From the NCBI GenBank assembly GCA_964386535.1, contig CAYLRY010000042.1:1-26205 (forward strand): 26,205 nt of DNA. The letters run 5' to 3'. Below are positions 1 to 7,935 of this stretch, one piece after another. Origin of the DNA: CAYLRY01 sp964386535 (GTDB lineage Bacteria; Chloroflexota; Dehalococcoidia; Dehalococcoidales; UBA3254). The notes under the pieces are model-generated. The model was not told the DNA's origin. It made no database searches and worked only from the letters and a program-made list of their open reading frames with translations. Both the position numbers and the translations under genes were made by a program. Positions within the stretch are counted from its first letter, which is position 1. Every line of letters starts with the position of its first letter.

Positions 1-10
1 CTAAACGTAA

Positions 11-87
11 TGGTCTCCCAGGAGAGATTCGAACTCTCGACCACCTGCTTAGAAGGCAGATGCTCTATCCGTCTGAGCTACTGGGAG
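11..87 (-). tRNA. tRNA-Arg (anticodon TCT)
   Basis: Read on the minus strand it folds as a full cloverleaf. The acceptor stem is CTCCCAG/CTGGGAG with discriminator A and an encoded CCA. The D stem is GCTC/GAGC, the anticodon stem TCTGC/GCAGG with loop CTTCTAA, and the T stem GAGAG/CTCTC around TTCGAAT. Loop positions 34-36 are TCT, which reads AGA arginine codons. It lies just downstream of the glycosyltransferase gene on the same strand. Confidence 0.97.
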
Positions 88-168
88 ACATCAACTACTT
101 AAAAATTGTACGATAAAGCGGAACGAAATACAAGTTGGATTTGGAGGTAACCAGCGTATATATCAGGC

Positions 169-1554
169 TCAATATTTGGAAAGTAAATGCTTTTCCTGGA
201 TATTATTCGGGCAGGCTGAATTACTAGCAAATTCGTTAATTTGCTCTCCAGGTAAAGAGAGCATACCCTGTATTTTAGCCTGAAATTCAAGCCTTTGTAT
301 TAGATTCTCAGTAATTTGGTCCCAGGTAAAACGAGCCGCAGTGTAGCGTGCTGATTTTCGAATATGTTCACCCATTCCAGGGTGACTCTGTAAATACGTT
401 ATGTACGTTTCTATTTCTTGTGGATCAGCGGTTTCTAGAACAATGGAATTCTGAAATGAAATAGCATAGTCCTCACCAGTACTGCCTGTAAAGGCAATTC
501 CTCCTGCGGCCATCGTTTCCAATCCTACCAACCCAAAAGGTTCTCTCCCGCTGTTAGCCAGAACGGCATCCGATGCATGATAGATAAGCCGTAGCAAATC
601 CTGAGAACAATGAAATTTTAAATTTAGAAAATCGGCATCTTCTGCATGTAAACAAATGGCTTTTAGATAGTCATCCAGAGTATTCCCTTTCGCGTATACA
701 TCTTTCACCTTTAAACCCAGGGTGCGGGCATTAGAGAGCACTTCTTCTCCATACCCTTCCATCCCTCCACGGGCAATTAAAATCACTTTCTGGCCGCCAA
801 ATTTCAAATGCGCCGCAGCCTCCAGCGCCATATTCCACCTTTTATCCGGGTCCCAGCGTGCTATTTTAGCTACCAGGAGGTCGCATTTCAATCCCTGTCT
901 TAAACTGCGTGACAATGAGGTATCAACCCGGTTCAATAGATGTCTGGGGATGCCGTTAGGAATTACAACCGGATTCAAACCGAGTTGCCACATGATGTGC
1001 TTCATATACCGGCTTACCGTAGTGATAGTGCTGGCTTTTTCCAGGTTCTTAAAATCAATCCGTTCAAAGCCAAATGTATTATTTGCGTTCCAGAATATGA
1101 TGACCCTGTCCCTTAAACCCTTATCCAGTAAAAGATTATGCATCCTGATAACAGTTTCTGCTGTTTGCCATTCTTCAGCTAAAATTACCACCAGCTTATT
1201 TTGTTTTAATGACGGCTGTACAATCTGCTGTAACAGAAAAGGAGGAATAGAATTTTGATAATCTGAGAGCTTTTCGTATTCGCCCTGATATACCCCAGCA
1301 GAATAGTAGGCGCTTATCCACTGACACCAGCGGTGAAGTACGAGTTTACCTCCAATAACGGTCTCTTCTCCTTTCATACGGGGATCGCCTATGAAAAAAA
1401 GATGAGTAAGAAACCCCTCTTTGGCCAGGCTTTGAGCCAAATTTGTCACCCTGACTCCCAGTCCTCCAGCCTGAGAATAAATATCCGGACCTTCGAAAGA
1501 CAACAAGATGAAAACCGTATTATCCGTATTAATTTGATCGATAATCATAATCAC
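169..1554 (-). CDS. GT-B fold glycosyltransferase (family 4/5-like)
   Basis: This 461-residue protein probably transfers a sugar from a nucleotide sugar to an acceptor that cannot be told from sequence. The N-terminal part has the glycogen-synthase-like segment FEGPDIYSQAGGLGVRV (about residues 20-36), where a Gly-rich loop meets the donor. The C-terminal Rossmann half has VAKIARWDPDKRW (about 229-241) and the donor-site signature EPFGLVGLETMAAGG (about 338-352), with the E-x7-E pattern typical of GT4/GT5 enzymes. There is no signal peptide or membrane segment, so it is likely cytoplasmic. The start used is GTG with AAGG six bases upstream; an in-frame ATG two codons later is the alternative. 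It follows the sigma factor gene on the same strand, but a terminator separates them, so it is probably transcribed on its own. Confidence 0.85.
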   Translation of the reverse strand: MIMIIDQINTDNTVFILLSFEGPDIYSQAGGLGVRVTNLAQSLAKEGFLTHLFFIGDPRMKGEETVIGGKLVLHRWCQWISAYYSAGVYQGEYEKLSDYQNSIPPFLLQQIVQPSLKQNKLVVILAEEWQTAETVIRMHNLLLDKGLRDRVIIFWNANNTFGFERIDFKNLEKASTITTVSRYMKHIMWQLGLNPVVIPNGIPRHLLNRVDTSLSRSLRQGLKCDLLVAKIARWDPDKRWNMALEAAAHLKFGGQKVILIARGGMEGYGEEVLSNARTLGLKVKDVYAKGNTLDDYLKAICLHAEDADFLNLKFHCSQDLLRLIYHASDAVLANSGREPFGLVGLETMAAGGIAFTGSTGEDYAISFQNSIVLETADPQEIETYITYLQSHPGMGEHIRKSARYTAARFTWDQITENLIQRLEFQAKIQGMLSLPGEQINEFASNSACPNNIQEKHLLSKY

Positions 1555-1667
1555 TCACATCCTTAAAACCTCTCCCTACCATCCATTTTATTACTATTAT
1601 ATGAGATTCTGTTAATAACCCAATTCAAAATTATAATTCGATTGAAATAATATGAGAATGAGGGGTA

Positions 1668-1723
1668 AAATATATAAAAAGGAGCGGGAACCCTGGAGCA
1701 CCAGTTTTCAATGTCCCACTCCT
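1668..1723 (-). terminator. Rho-independent terminator after the sigma factor gene
   Basis: On the minus strand AGGAGTGGGA pairs with TCCCGCTCCT (one internal mismatch). A smaller CTGG/CCAG hairpin lies inside the loop, and the stem is followed by TTTTTATATATTTT. It sits about 50 bases past the sigma factor stop codon and separates that gene from the glycosyltransferase gene. Confidence 0.85.
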
Positions 1724-1774
1724 AAAAATCCTGTATGTATTTTCGGTGATAGAAGGAAATTGAAACCTATATAT

Positions 1775-3217
1775 TCAGGAATATAAGTAATCTCTCAATT
1801 TTTCCTTGTTACCAGGATCACGTAAAATCTTAAGAGCTTTTAGTTCAATTTGCCTGACGCGTTCTCGAGTGATTCCCATTTCTTCGCTCACTTCCTCAAG
1901 CGTCCTGGAAGTCCCATTATCCAGACCAAATCTTAGCTCTATTACTCTACGTTCACGTAGTGGAAGAGTACCCATTACCTCCCGGATTTGCTGACCGAGA
2001 AGAGCATCCATGGCCTGATCTTCCGGCCTGGGAATGGTTTGATCTTCTATGCAATCGCTAAGCTGGTCGTCATCTTCTCCGATTGGCATTTCCAAAGATA
2101 CAGGTTCCAGAGACATGGCGTCCAGTAGTTCTATAACATCCCCTTCGGATATCCCCATATACCTGGATATCTCCTGATTACTGGGTTTACGACCATTTTC
2201 CTGGAAGAGCTTTTGCCGGGTTGCTGATAAACGTTTACTGGTGTTTACCATATGTACCGGTAAGCGTATTGTGCGCGATCCGTCAGCAATGGCGCGGCTT
2301 ATGGACTGCCTTATCCACCATGTAGCATAGGTACTGAATTTGAAATTCTTCCGGTGATCAAACTTTTTCATTGTGCGGATCAGACCGATATTCCCTTCCT
2401 GAATTAGATCAGAAAGGGAAAGACCCCTGCCGGTAAATTTCTTTGCAATACTTACTACAAGGCGCAGGTTGGCTACAATTAAATGATCCCCGGCATCTTT
2501 AGCCTTTTTTCTGATTTGCCGGAAATGGGCAGTAATTTCGGATTCTCTTACAACTAATGCGTTACGAAACTCCGGTGATTTTACCATCGCTTTTAACTCA
2601 TATACTGAAGAAGTGTGACTGGCCTCGCCTATTAACGGCCAGTAAATCAGTAAATTATTGAGCGACAAGCTGACCAGGGCACTTTCCAGATTTTGAATAT
2701 TCATCTCCGGGTAATTACCCAGTTCTTTTAACATAACAGGATCAATATATCCGTCAATGGCTTTATGCAATGCCGGGTGCAAAGCCCGGTGGCAAATAGA
2801 TGTATTTAAATCAAGCTGGCAATACCGGCAAACAGCATCGAATAAAGATCCGTTATTTAAAAAGCGCTCCAGAAGAATCAATAACATATCAATAGATATA
2901 AATTGAGTATTGGATGTTTTATTAGATAATTCCTGTTCGATTTCGGTTAAGTACTTTTCCTGCTCGATCAGACTTCCCAGTCTTTTTTCCTCAGATGCTG
3001 TAAGCTTTGGAGTTTGCCCCATTTCAGATAAATAAAGATAAACCAGGTTGTCTGTGTCACTGACCTGGTGAGTAGAATGCTGCGCTTCATTCTCTATCCA
3101 TTTTTCTTCATTCTCAACATAGGTACAATTGGAATGAGAATCAAGGACCGGCTCACTATTATTATTTTTTCTCCCTTTGTAACGATTTCGTGTAGTTATT
3201 TTGATCTTGGTAGTCAT
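1775..3217 (-). CDS. RNA polymerase sigma-70 family factor (RpoD/SigA-like, probably group 2)
   Basis: This 480-residue factor would direct RNA polymerase to -10/-35 promoters. Region 1.2 is at about 55-90 (NLVYLYLSEMGQTPKLTASE). A long non-conserved region of about 150 residues follows. Region 2 is at about 243-315, with the core-binding and -10 recognition/melting segment (DLIQEGNIGLI; FKFSTYATWWIRQSISRAI). Region 3 is at about 317-400 and region 4 at about 415-480, with the -35-binding helix-turn-helix (LEEVSEEMGITRERVRQIE). The first 50 residues are polar and basic and do not look like sigma 1.1. The insertion holds C130, C133, C142 and H143, a spacing that could bind metal. The start is firm because AAAGGAGGG lies just upstream of the ATG. 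A palindromic TACGTA array lies 70-130 bases upstream. Whether this is the housekeeping factor cannot be decided here; no dnaG neighbour is present, which favours an alternative factor. Confidence 0.92.
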   Translation of the reverse strand: MTTKIKITTRNRYKGRKNNNSEPVLDSHSNCTYVENEEKWIENEAQHSTHQVSDTDNLVYLYLSEMGQTPKLTASEEKRLGSLIEQEKYLTEIEQELSNKTSNTQFISIDMLLILLERFLNNGSLFDAVCRYCQLDLNTSICHRALHPALHKAIDGYIDPVMLKELGNYPEMNIQNLESALVSLSLNNLLIYWPLIGEASHTSSVYELKAMVKSPEFRNALVVRESEITAHFRQIRKKAKDAGDHLIVANLRLVVSIAKKFTGRGLSLSDLIQEGNIGLIRTMKKFDHRKNFKFSTYATWWIRQSISRAIADGSRTIRLPVHMVNTSKRLSATRQKLFQENGRKPSNQEISRYMGISEGDVIELLDAMSLEPVSLEMPIGEDDDQLSDCIEDQTIPRPEDQAMDALLGQQIREVMGTLPLRERRVIELRFGLDNGTSRTLEEVSEEMGITRERVRQIELKALKILRDPGNKEKLRDYLYS

Positions 3218-3290
3218 TTTTGCCCTCCTTTCATAACATTAGTTCCGGCCCTTTTACTATCAGGTTACAGTGAATTTAGCTAAAGCGGTA

Positions 3291-3350
3291 TCCGTAGGCT
3301 TACGTAGTAAGCCAAGTAAAAATACGTAAAATAAAAGAAATAATTACGTA
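3291..3350. promoter_or_regulatory. Candidate operator array: three TACGTA sites 22 bp apart
   Basis: TACGTA occurs at 3301, 3323 and 3345, so the centres are exactly 22 bp (about two helical turns) apart and would face the same side of the DNA. The first lies inside a 17-bp hairpin/palindrome, GGCTTAC-gta-GTAAGCC (3297-3313). A near match, TCCGTA, starts at 3291. The array lies upstream of the sigma factor gene and downstream of the response regulator gene. It is inferred to be a cooperative binding site controlling the sigma gene; no regulator can be assigned. Confidence 0.5.
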
Positions 3351-3491
3351 GACGATGGGAGTTAAGATGGAAAATTTGAGGAAGGCATAAGAAATGATCT
3401 TCTAAGGTCAGATTTAAAAGACAGCCAGGAAAAGGTATTTGTTAGAACTAATTAATTTTATTACCAACCATAAAATGATTTTTCTCTTTAT

Positions 3492-4145
3492 CTATACTTT
3501 TCCAGGTATTATCCCGTGTTGTATGGCGAATTGGATAAGGTGCGCATGTCCGCGCAGGTCCAATTTCCGCATTAAATTCATACGGTGGGTTTCAACCGTT
3601 CGCGGGCTAATGTATAACTTTGCAGCTATTTCAGAGTTAGTACACCCGCTGGCCGCTAAAATCAGTATTTCCCGCTCGCGTGAAGTAAGTTGATCAAACG
3701 GATCAACCGGTTTTTTTTCGATTTTTTGGGTGTACGCCTCAATAGCTCTTTCGGATAGTGGAGAGCTCAGGTATCGTCGTCCGGCTGAAACCTCACGGAT
3801 GGCTCGTATTAGTTCTTCCGGAGAAGACTCTTTCAAAATATAAGCTCTAGCCCCTGATCTTAAGGCTTCAAGAACATAGGCTTCATTGCTATGCATAGAG
3901 AGAATAACGATCTTTAGTTCCGGTAGCTTTTTCATTAACTGGCGGGTAACCTCCAGGCCGTTAATACCACTCATCATCAAATCCAGAACTAGAATATCAG
4001 GTTTTTGTTCTTCAACTAGTTTTACCGTTTCCAAACCATCGCCGGCTTCACCAACCACCATAAAATCCTGTTCAGCACTCAGCAATGCTCTCAATCCTTT
4101 TCTAACTACCTGATGATCATCTGCCAAAACAATATTTATCATCAT
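3492..4145 (-). CDS. NarL/FixJ-family response regulator
   Basis: This 217-residue DNA-binding response regulator has a receiver domain at residues 1-120: acidic pair D9/D10, phospho-acceptor D55 in ILVLDLMM, switch Ser in ILSMHS, and Lys in YILKESS. A LuxR-type helix-turn-helix is at about 150-205 (LTSREREILILAASGCTNSEIA, then the recognition helix SPRTVETHRMNLMRKL). All residues needed for phosphorylation are present. No sensor kinase gene is next to it, so its partner must be elsewhere. AAGGTGA lies upstream of the first of two adjacent ATG codons. Its targets are unknown; the TACGTA array just downstream is one possibility. Confidence 0.93.
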   Translation of the reverse strand: MMINIVLADDHQVVRKGLRALLSAEQDFMVVGEAGDGLETVKLVEEQKPDILVLDLMMSGINGLEVTRQLMKKLPELKIVILSMHSNEAYVLEALRSGARAYILKESSPEELIRAIREVSAGRRYLSSPLSERAIEAYTQKIEKKPVDPFDQLTSREREILILAASGCTNSEIAAKLYISPRTVETHRMNLMRKLDLRGHAHLIQFAIQHGIIPGKV

Positions 4146-4340
4146 CCATCACCTTAAAATATATTTAAGAATACCTGTTCCAAAGAGGTATATTCACGGT
4201 GAAAGGGATATCATCCTTAAAATAAGACTTATTGTCAAATACTTATCAACAAAAGTCAAATCGCCAAACTAAGATTTCCGGTTTATAAAATAATCTACGT
4301 TGTTAGTGGATTTTCCCTAGGGTATAGTATATTTGGCAAA

Positions 4341-4915
4341 TTGATTTTATTGTTTGATGGTAATAATGACCTCTTACAGGCAGTATCAGGAGCCAGACGT
4401 AACCCCGGAGTAATTGCCCTGGATATTACCGATAATGTAATTCCCTTTATTTCGGGTGAAGAAGAAAAGGCTCAGAGAGAGACTCAAAGATCCTGGGCTC
4501 CTTTTCTGGAAACAGCATTCATCCAGCCTCATTCATGGTAAGTTGTACCTGCACCCGTGTCAATGTTCTGGAAGGCCATACTGAGGCTGTTTTCGTTTCC
4601 ACTGAAATACCCTTCCAGCCTGAGGACATAGCCAGAGTGATACAAAATTTTAATCCTTTAAAGGGGCAGGAATTAACTTCTGCTCCTGAACATATGATTC
4701 TGGTTCATTCAGATCCCTGCCATCCTCAACCACGTCTGGACCGCAATAGCGGAAACGGTATGGCGACTACTGTAGGCCGGATTAGGGAGGACAATGCCCT
4801 TGAAAACGGTATAAAATACGTACCTGTATCACATAATACCAGAATGATGGCTGCAAGAGGGTCGGTATTGACTGCGGAGCAACTGATAAGGGAAGGTTAC
4901 ATTCAGGAAAAGTAG
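4341..4915 (+). pseudogene. asd: Decayed aspartate-semialdehyde dehydrogenase (C-terminal half, frameshifted)
   Basis: Two overlapping frames rebuild the C-terminal half of an aspartate-semialdehyde dehydrogenase, the enzyme that makes aspartate semialdehyde for lysine, threonine and methionine. The first frame reads LQAVSGARRNPG and DNVIPFISGEEEKAQRET. After a single-base loss near 4485 the homology continues in the other frame as KILGSFSGNSIHPASFM, then TRVNVLEGHTEAVFVSTEIP, PQPRLDR, GMATTVGRIRED and KYVPVSHNTRMMAARG. The N-terminal NADP-binding half and the catalytic cysteine segment are absent; sequence upstream of 4362 does not resemble the family. The motif pattern resembles the archaeal-type branch, judged from memory. 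Neither frame could give an active enzyme. A good terminator still follows the gene. A functional asd copy is expected elsewhere in the genome. Confidence 0.85.
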
Positions 4916-4943
4916 ATTAATCTTAATAATATTATTGGTCTCG

Positions 4944-4990
4944 GAAAGCCTTAAATATTAAATATTACCATTTGAGGCTTTCTTTTCCGT
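4944..4990 (+). terminator. Rho-independent terminator after the asd remnant
   Basis: GAAAGCCTTAAAT pairs with ATTTGAGGCTTTC (13 bp, one G-T pair) around a 13-base AT-rich loop, followed by TTTTCC and then CTTTTTC. Its survival suggests that loss of the asd gene is fairly recent. Confidence 0.85.
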
Positions 4991-5049
4991 CTTTTTCGGT
5001 AGATACTGTTTTATGCAGAAAATGGGTTTTCTATTAGCCAGTTCGCCCT

Positions 5050-6198
5050 TTAAAATACATTAAACAGTAATTTAAGCGGAGGACTCAGGCGATTTTTCAG
5101 ACTGATATAAGTCCTTTCACCTCGCAGCATTCCGCAAAATGCCTTCCAGACACGGTCATTTTCTTCTAAATAATGAAAAAATAAACGCGGCATCAGACTA
5201 TTTAATTTCTGTATTGTTCGGGCTATTTTTAACTCCGGCATTAACTCGCGGTTTACTGCGTCATTATACTCTGATAAATCCGGTATTTTCCCTTCCAGGA
5301 ATCTTTTTATCGTACCGGCAGCCAGATAACTACTTTTTATCCCGTAATACAAGCCTTCACCACTAAGCGGATCTATCATTCCGGCTGCATCGCCAACCAG
5401 CAATATTCTTTTATAAACCAGGGAGGTGCCCTCTTTTTTTATCGGCATCAAACAGCCGCGGATAGTATCCTTTTCACCCGTACCCAGATTGTATGATTGT
5501 ACTAAACGCAGGGTATAACTTCTTAGTTTCTTAGATTCTTTAAAAGAACCCCCAGCGCCTACCGCTAGCGAATTTTGTTTGGGGAACACCCAGGCATAAC
5601 CGCCAGGAATACCGTAGTCTAACCCCATCAGGCCTTCCCATCCGGAATATATCTTATGAGATACGGAGATATGTCCGTTTACTCCCAGACCAAAATCAAA
5701 GCCATTTCTGATACCCAGAGAATGTACAACCGCGCTGTTAGCTCCGTCAGCACCGATCAGTATGGGAGTGGAAAAGACATCCCGGCTGGTTTCAACTTTA
5801 ACGTTACCGGAACCAATCTCAAGATTTTTTAATGCAACTCCGTCTTCCAGAGTTGCTCCAGATTGACAGGCCTGGTTAGCCAGAAGGTAATCAAAACGAT
5901 CCCGCATCACCATATAAGCCAGAGGTTTATCAAAAACCCTGACTTTTTTGGGGATCATTTTATAACTGAGACGTACTCCATGGATAGTATTAAGAACAAT
6001 ATCTTGAAAATTAAAAGGTAGGATGGAGGCAGCCCTGACGGTCACGCCTCCGGCACAAACCTTATCCCGGGGCAACTTATGCTTTTCTAGAAGCAATACT
6101 TTAATTCCCTGCCTGGCCAGAATATAGGCCAGGACCGAGCCTGCCGGACCAGCCCCGGCGATAGTAACATCATAATCTTTCTTTTTACAATCGCCCAT
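5050..6198 (-). CDS. Geranylgeranyl reductase family FAD-dependent oxidoreductase
   Basis: This 382-residue flavoprotein belongs to the PHBH-like FAD family that reduces double bonds of prenyl chains (geranylgeranyl lipids, menaquinone side chains). It has the N-terminal FAD dinucleotide fold VTIAGAGPAGSVLAYILA (about 10-27) with acidic E38 after the second strand, the family motif PRDKVCAGGVT (about 43-53), the second FAD contact LIGADGANSAV (about 146-156), and LLVGDAAGMIDPLSGEGLYY (about 265-284), where the GD motif binds the FAD ribityl chain. There is no clear membrane segment. Upstream spacing is weak for a ribosome site (GGTAG at best). It lies 219 bp downstream of a gene with a prenyltransferase/squalene-cyclase-like repeat on the same strand, which supports a shared isoprenoid role by inference only. 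The exact substrate is unknown. Confidence 0.85.
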   Translation of the reverse strand: MGDCKKKDYDVTIAGAGPAGSVLAYILARQGIKVLLLEKHKLPRDKVCAGGVTVRAASILPFNFQDIVLNTIHGVRLSYKMIPKKVRVFDKPLAYMVMRDRFDYLLANQACQSGATLEDGVALKNLEIGSGNVKVETSRDVFSTPILIGADGANSAVVHSLGIRNGFDFGLGVNGHISVSHKIYSGWEGLMGLDYGIPGGYAWVFPKQNSLAVGAGGSFKESKKLRSYTLRLVQSYNLGTGEKDTIRGCLMPIKKEGTSLVYKRILLVGDAAGMIDPLSGEGLYYGIKSSYLAAGTIKRFLEGKIPDLSEYNDAVNRELMPELKIARTIQKLNSLMPRLFFHYLEENDRVWKAFCGMLRGERTYISLKNRLSPPLKLLFNVF

Positions 6199-6417
6199 TT
6201 TGAATACTACCGTTAAACCAGGTCAGAGGCAAATGCAGAATAAAAAGAAGGGGGTGGATCCTGTTTATTCTATATTAAGCAACAACCCTCCCCGGATGGC
6301 GTATCAGGTCCGTAACGTATCGCTGGTTACTCTTACAGGTTATTAATCTTCATATTTCGGAACGCTGGCATAAGCCTGCATGGTTGATTGATGACTGATG
6401 TAGATAGTCAAAGGTTG

Positions 6418-7347
6418 TTATTGTGAATAACCGCTTACCCGTTTATCTATCCTGTTGATCAAGAAGGTCAGCAGGCGGCTGGGTTGTCCAGGTGGTTCAA
6501 GATCAGTATAAGAACTCGGCATTTCCACCGAATACTTTCCATCTACAGCTTTCCGGTGTACAAAATCCAACATATTATGAAAACTGGCCCGTTTTACCGA
6601 ATAAGGAAACAGCGAAAGCGAATCCAGGACTCTAAGTATCCCATATCTGGGAGCTGGATAACGCAGGCTCTGGTATCTCCGCCCAACACCGAAGTAAACT
6701 AGCTGAACACCCATATTTCTCATGTCCCAATGGTTCAATAGTAGATCAATAGCTCCGTTAAATTTGGGATCATTCCGGTATTGAGGATACTGCCCCAATA
6801 AAAGTAAGATATTTTGATTGTTTTGAGGGCAGGAGGGCTCATGTTGCAGAGATGCCCCAATATTGTGATTGGGATTGCAGTACCAGCCACCGTCCAGCCG
6901 CTGCGAAGTTAAGAACAGGTTGATATATTTTTGCATATGTGGGTCATTCTGATATCCCATACGAGCTATTGAGGATAGCAAAATAGCCGATTTGCAGTAA
7001 TATGACGGCTGCATGCCGTTTTCGGTGAAATAGGTACCATTATAAGACTGGGTATCCAGAAAAGCTTCTATCTCTTTACTCAAATTTAAATCCGAAGCCT
7101 TAAAACCGAGATCAGCCAGGAAAAAAAGATCCCAATACGGATTTTCATATTCATCCGAATTCATAAACCCAGTACTAATAGCCGGGATACCTCTTCTCTC
7201 GTCTTTCAAACGGCGGATTATTTCTTTTATAGCGTTGTCACGCAAGACTGGTTCAATATCCGGGGTAGAATCTAACAATTGCAGTTCAACGGCATATTTA
7301 AGCCAGACAGGCCCATCCCTGAGCCAGTTAAGAAGTTCATTGTTCAT
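6418..7347 (-). CDS. Protein with prenyltransferase/squalene-cyclase-like repeat, function unknown
   Basis: This 309-residue, largely helical protein carries one clear QW-type repeat, LTSQRLDGGWYCNPNHN (about 147-163), and a weaker one, LDTQSYNGTYFTENG (about 97-111). Such repeats build the alpha/alpha toroid of squalene-hopene cyclases and protein prenyltransferase beta subunits. The cyclase DXDD catalytic motif is not seen, and the protein is about half the length of a squalene-hopene cyclase, so cyclase activity is unlikely. Conserved-looking His, Cys and Trp residues around HEPSCPQNNQN (about 168-178) are possible ligands. The start ATG overlaps the stop of the zinc-ribbon gene (ATGA), so the two are translationally coupled. 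The geranylgeranyl-reductase-like gene follows downstream. Confidence 0.7.
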   Translation of the reverse strand: MNNELLNWLRDGPVWLKYAVELQLLDSTPDIEPVLRDNAIKEIIRRLKDERRGIPAISTGFMNSDEYENPYWDLFFLADLGFKASDLNLSKEIEAFLDTQSYNGTYFTENGMQPSYYCKSAILLSSIARMGYQNDPHMQKYINLFLTSQRLDGGWYCNPNHNIGASLQHEPSCPQNNQNILLLLGQYPQYRNDPKFNGAIDLLLNHWDMRNMGVQLVYFGVGRRYQSLRYPAPRYGILRVLDSLSLFPYSVKRASFHNMLDFVHRKAVDGKYSVEMPSSYTDLEPPGQPSRLLTFLINRIDKRVSGYSQ

Positions 7348-7565
7348 TCAGCTTTAATAAATCTCCATTTCAGGCCTTCTTTTTGGCACACAATTTGATT
7401 ACATACAATACATATATATTGTGTTTTATCTCCGGAAGTTTGTAATTTGACTCTGCGCAACTTCTTACATTTTGGACATTGGATTTTTTTTGCAGTTAGA
7501 TTAATCAAATAAACTTTCCCTCTCTTTTTTAATCTCCAGATCCAGGTTTTAATCTGGAATATCAT
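7344..7565 (-). CDS. Small zinc-ribbon protein, function unknown
   Basis: This is a basic protein of 73 residues starting at the ATG (a TTG one codon earlier is possible). It has a CPKC knuckle at about residues 30-33 and a second pair in CIVC at about 52-55, the layout of a four-cysteine zinc ribbon. The N-terminus (FQIKTWIWRLKKRGKVYLI) is basic and aromatic and could bind nucleic acid or membrane surfaces. It overlaps the start of the 309-residue gene by four bases and follows the Gly-Gly small protein gene by about 45 bases, so the three likely form one operon. No strong ribosome site is visible. Confidence 0.65.
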   Translation of the reverse strand: MIFQIKTWIWRLKKRGKVYLINLTAKKIQCPKCKKLRRVKLQTSGDKTQYICIVCNQIVCQKEGLKWRFIKAE

Positions 7566-7610
7566 CAAATTTCACAGAACACGTCATCTTCGAACAGGAC
7601 GTTTAAAAAT

Positions 7611-7844
7611 TTACCCTCCTACAATCATGGGCAGAAAAACAACTTCGATATATTTCTTATTTCTATATTGTTCTTGAAGAGCTAACTTTAAAAGGTCATC
7701 ATAAGAATTGATTTGTTTGCCTTCGGCTACGATGATAAGCTCTTCCTGGTAAGGAAAGAGTTTTGCTTGTTCAAATGGTACCATGATTTCCGGTTCATTT
7801 GACCAGGCGGTTTTATTAATTTTCAGTTCAGGTAAATTTGCCAA
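7611..7844 (-). CDS. Small protein with C-terminal Gly-Gly, possible beta-grasp (MoaD/ThiS/Ub-like) fold
   Basis: This 77-residue protein starts at TTG, with AGGGGAT placed well upstream, so the start is convincing. The tail reads EVVFLPMIVGG and ends exactly at Gly-Gly, like the sulfur-carrier proteins MoaD and ThiS (typical end FLPPVSGG). The order before it, strand (ELIIVAEGK), helix (YDDLLKLALQEQY), strand (YIEVVFLP), fits part of a beta-grasp fold. The first 30 residues do not match MoaD or ThiS clearly, and no E1-like activating enzyme is in the window. It heads a three-gene unit with the zinc-ribbon protein and the prenyltransferase-like repeat protein. The role as a carrier or modifier is inference. 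Confidence 0.65.
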   Translation of the reverse strand: MANLPELKINKTAWSNEPEIMVPFEQAKLFPYQEELIIVAEGKQINSYDDLLKLALQEQYRNKKYIEVVFLPMIVGG

Positions 7845-7904
7845 TTTTTAGATCCCCTAGATCTATTAAAAATGCGGTGTTTTCAGTGACTTCCCAGTGT
7901 ATTT

Positions 7905-7933
7905 ATTATAATAGAAGAGGCTGATCATAGCAA
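7905..7933 (-). promoter_or_regulatory. Sigma-A type promoter for the Gly-Gly protein operon
   Basis: On the minus strand TTGCTA (7933-7928), a 17-bp spacer and TATAAT (7910-7905) lie just past the Sir2 stop codon. Transcription would start near 7898, giving a leader of about 54 bases to the TTG start. This makes the downstream small-gene unit independent of the Sir2 gene. Confidence 0.65.
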
Positions 7934-7935
7934 AA

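Noticed and set aside
722..1258. Long plus-strand frame of 178 codons opposite the glycosyltransferase gene
   Set aside because: It is antisense to a clear gene, has no motif, and its composition follows the complementary coding strand.
6230..6300. G-rich/C-rich pair that might be a terminator after the 309-residue gene
   Set aside because: The arms pair poorly when aligned base by base, so no terminator is called.
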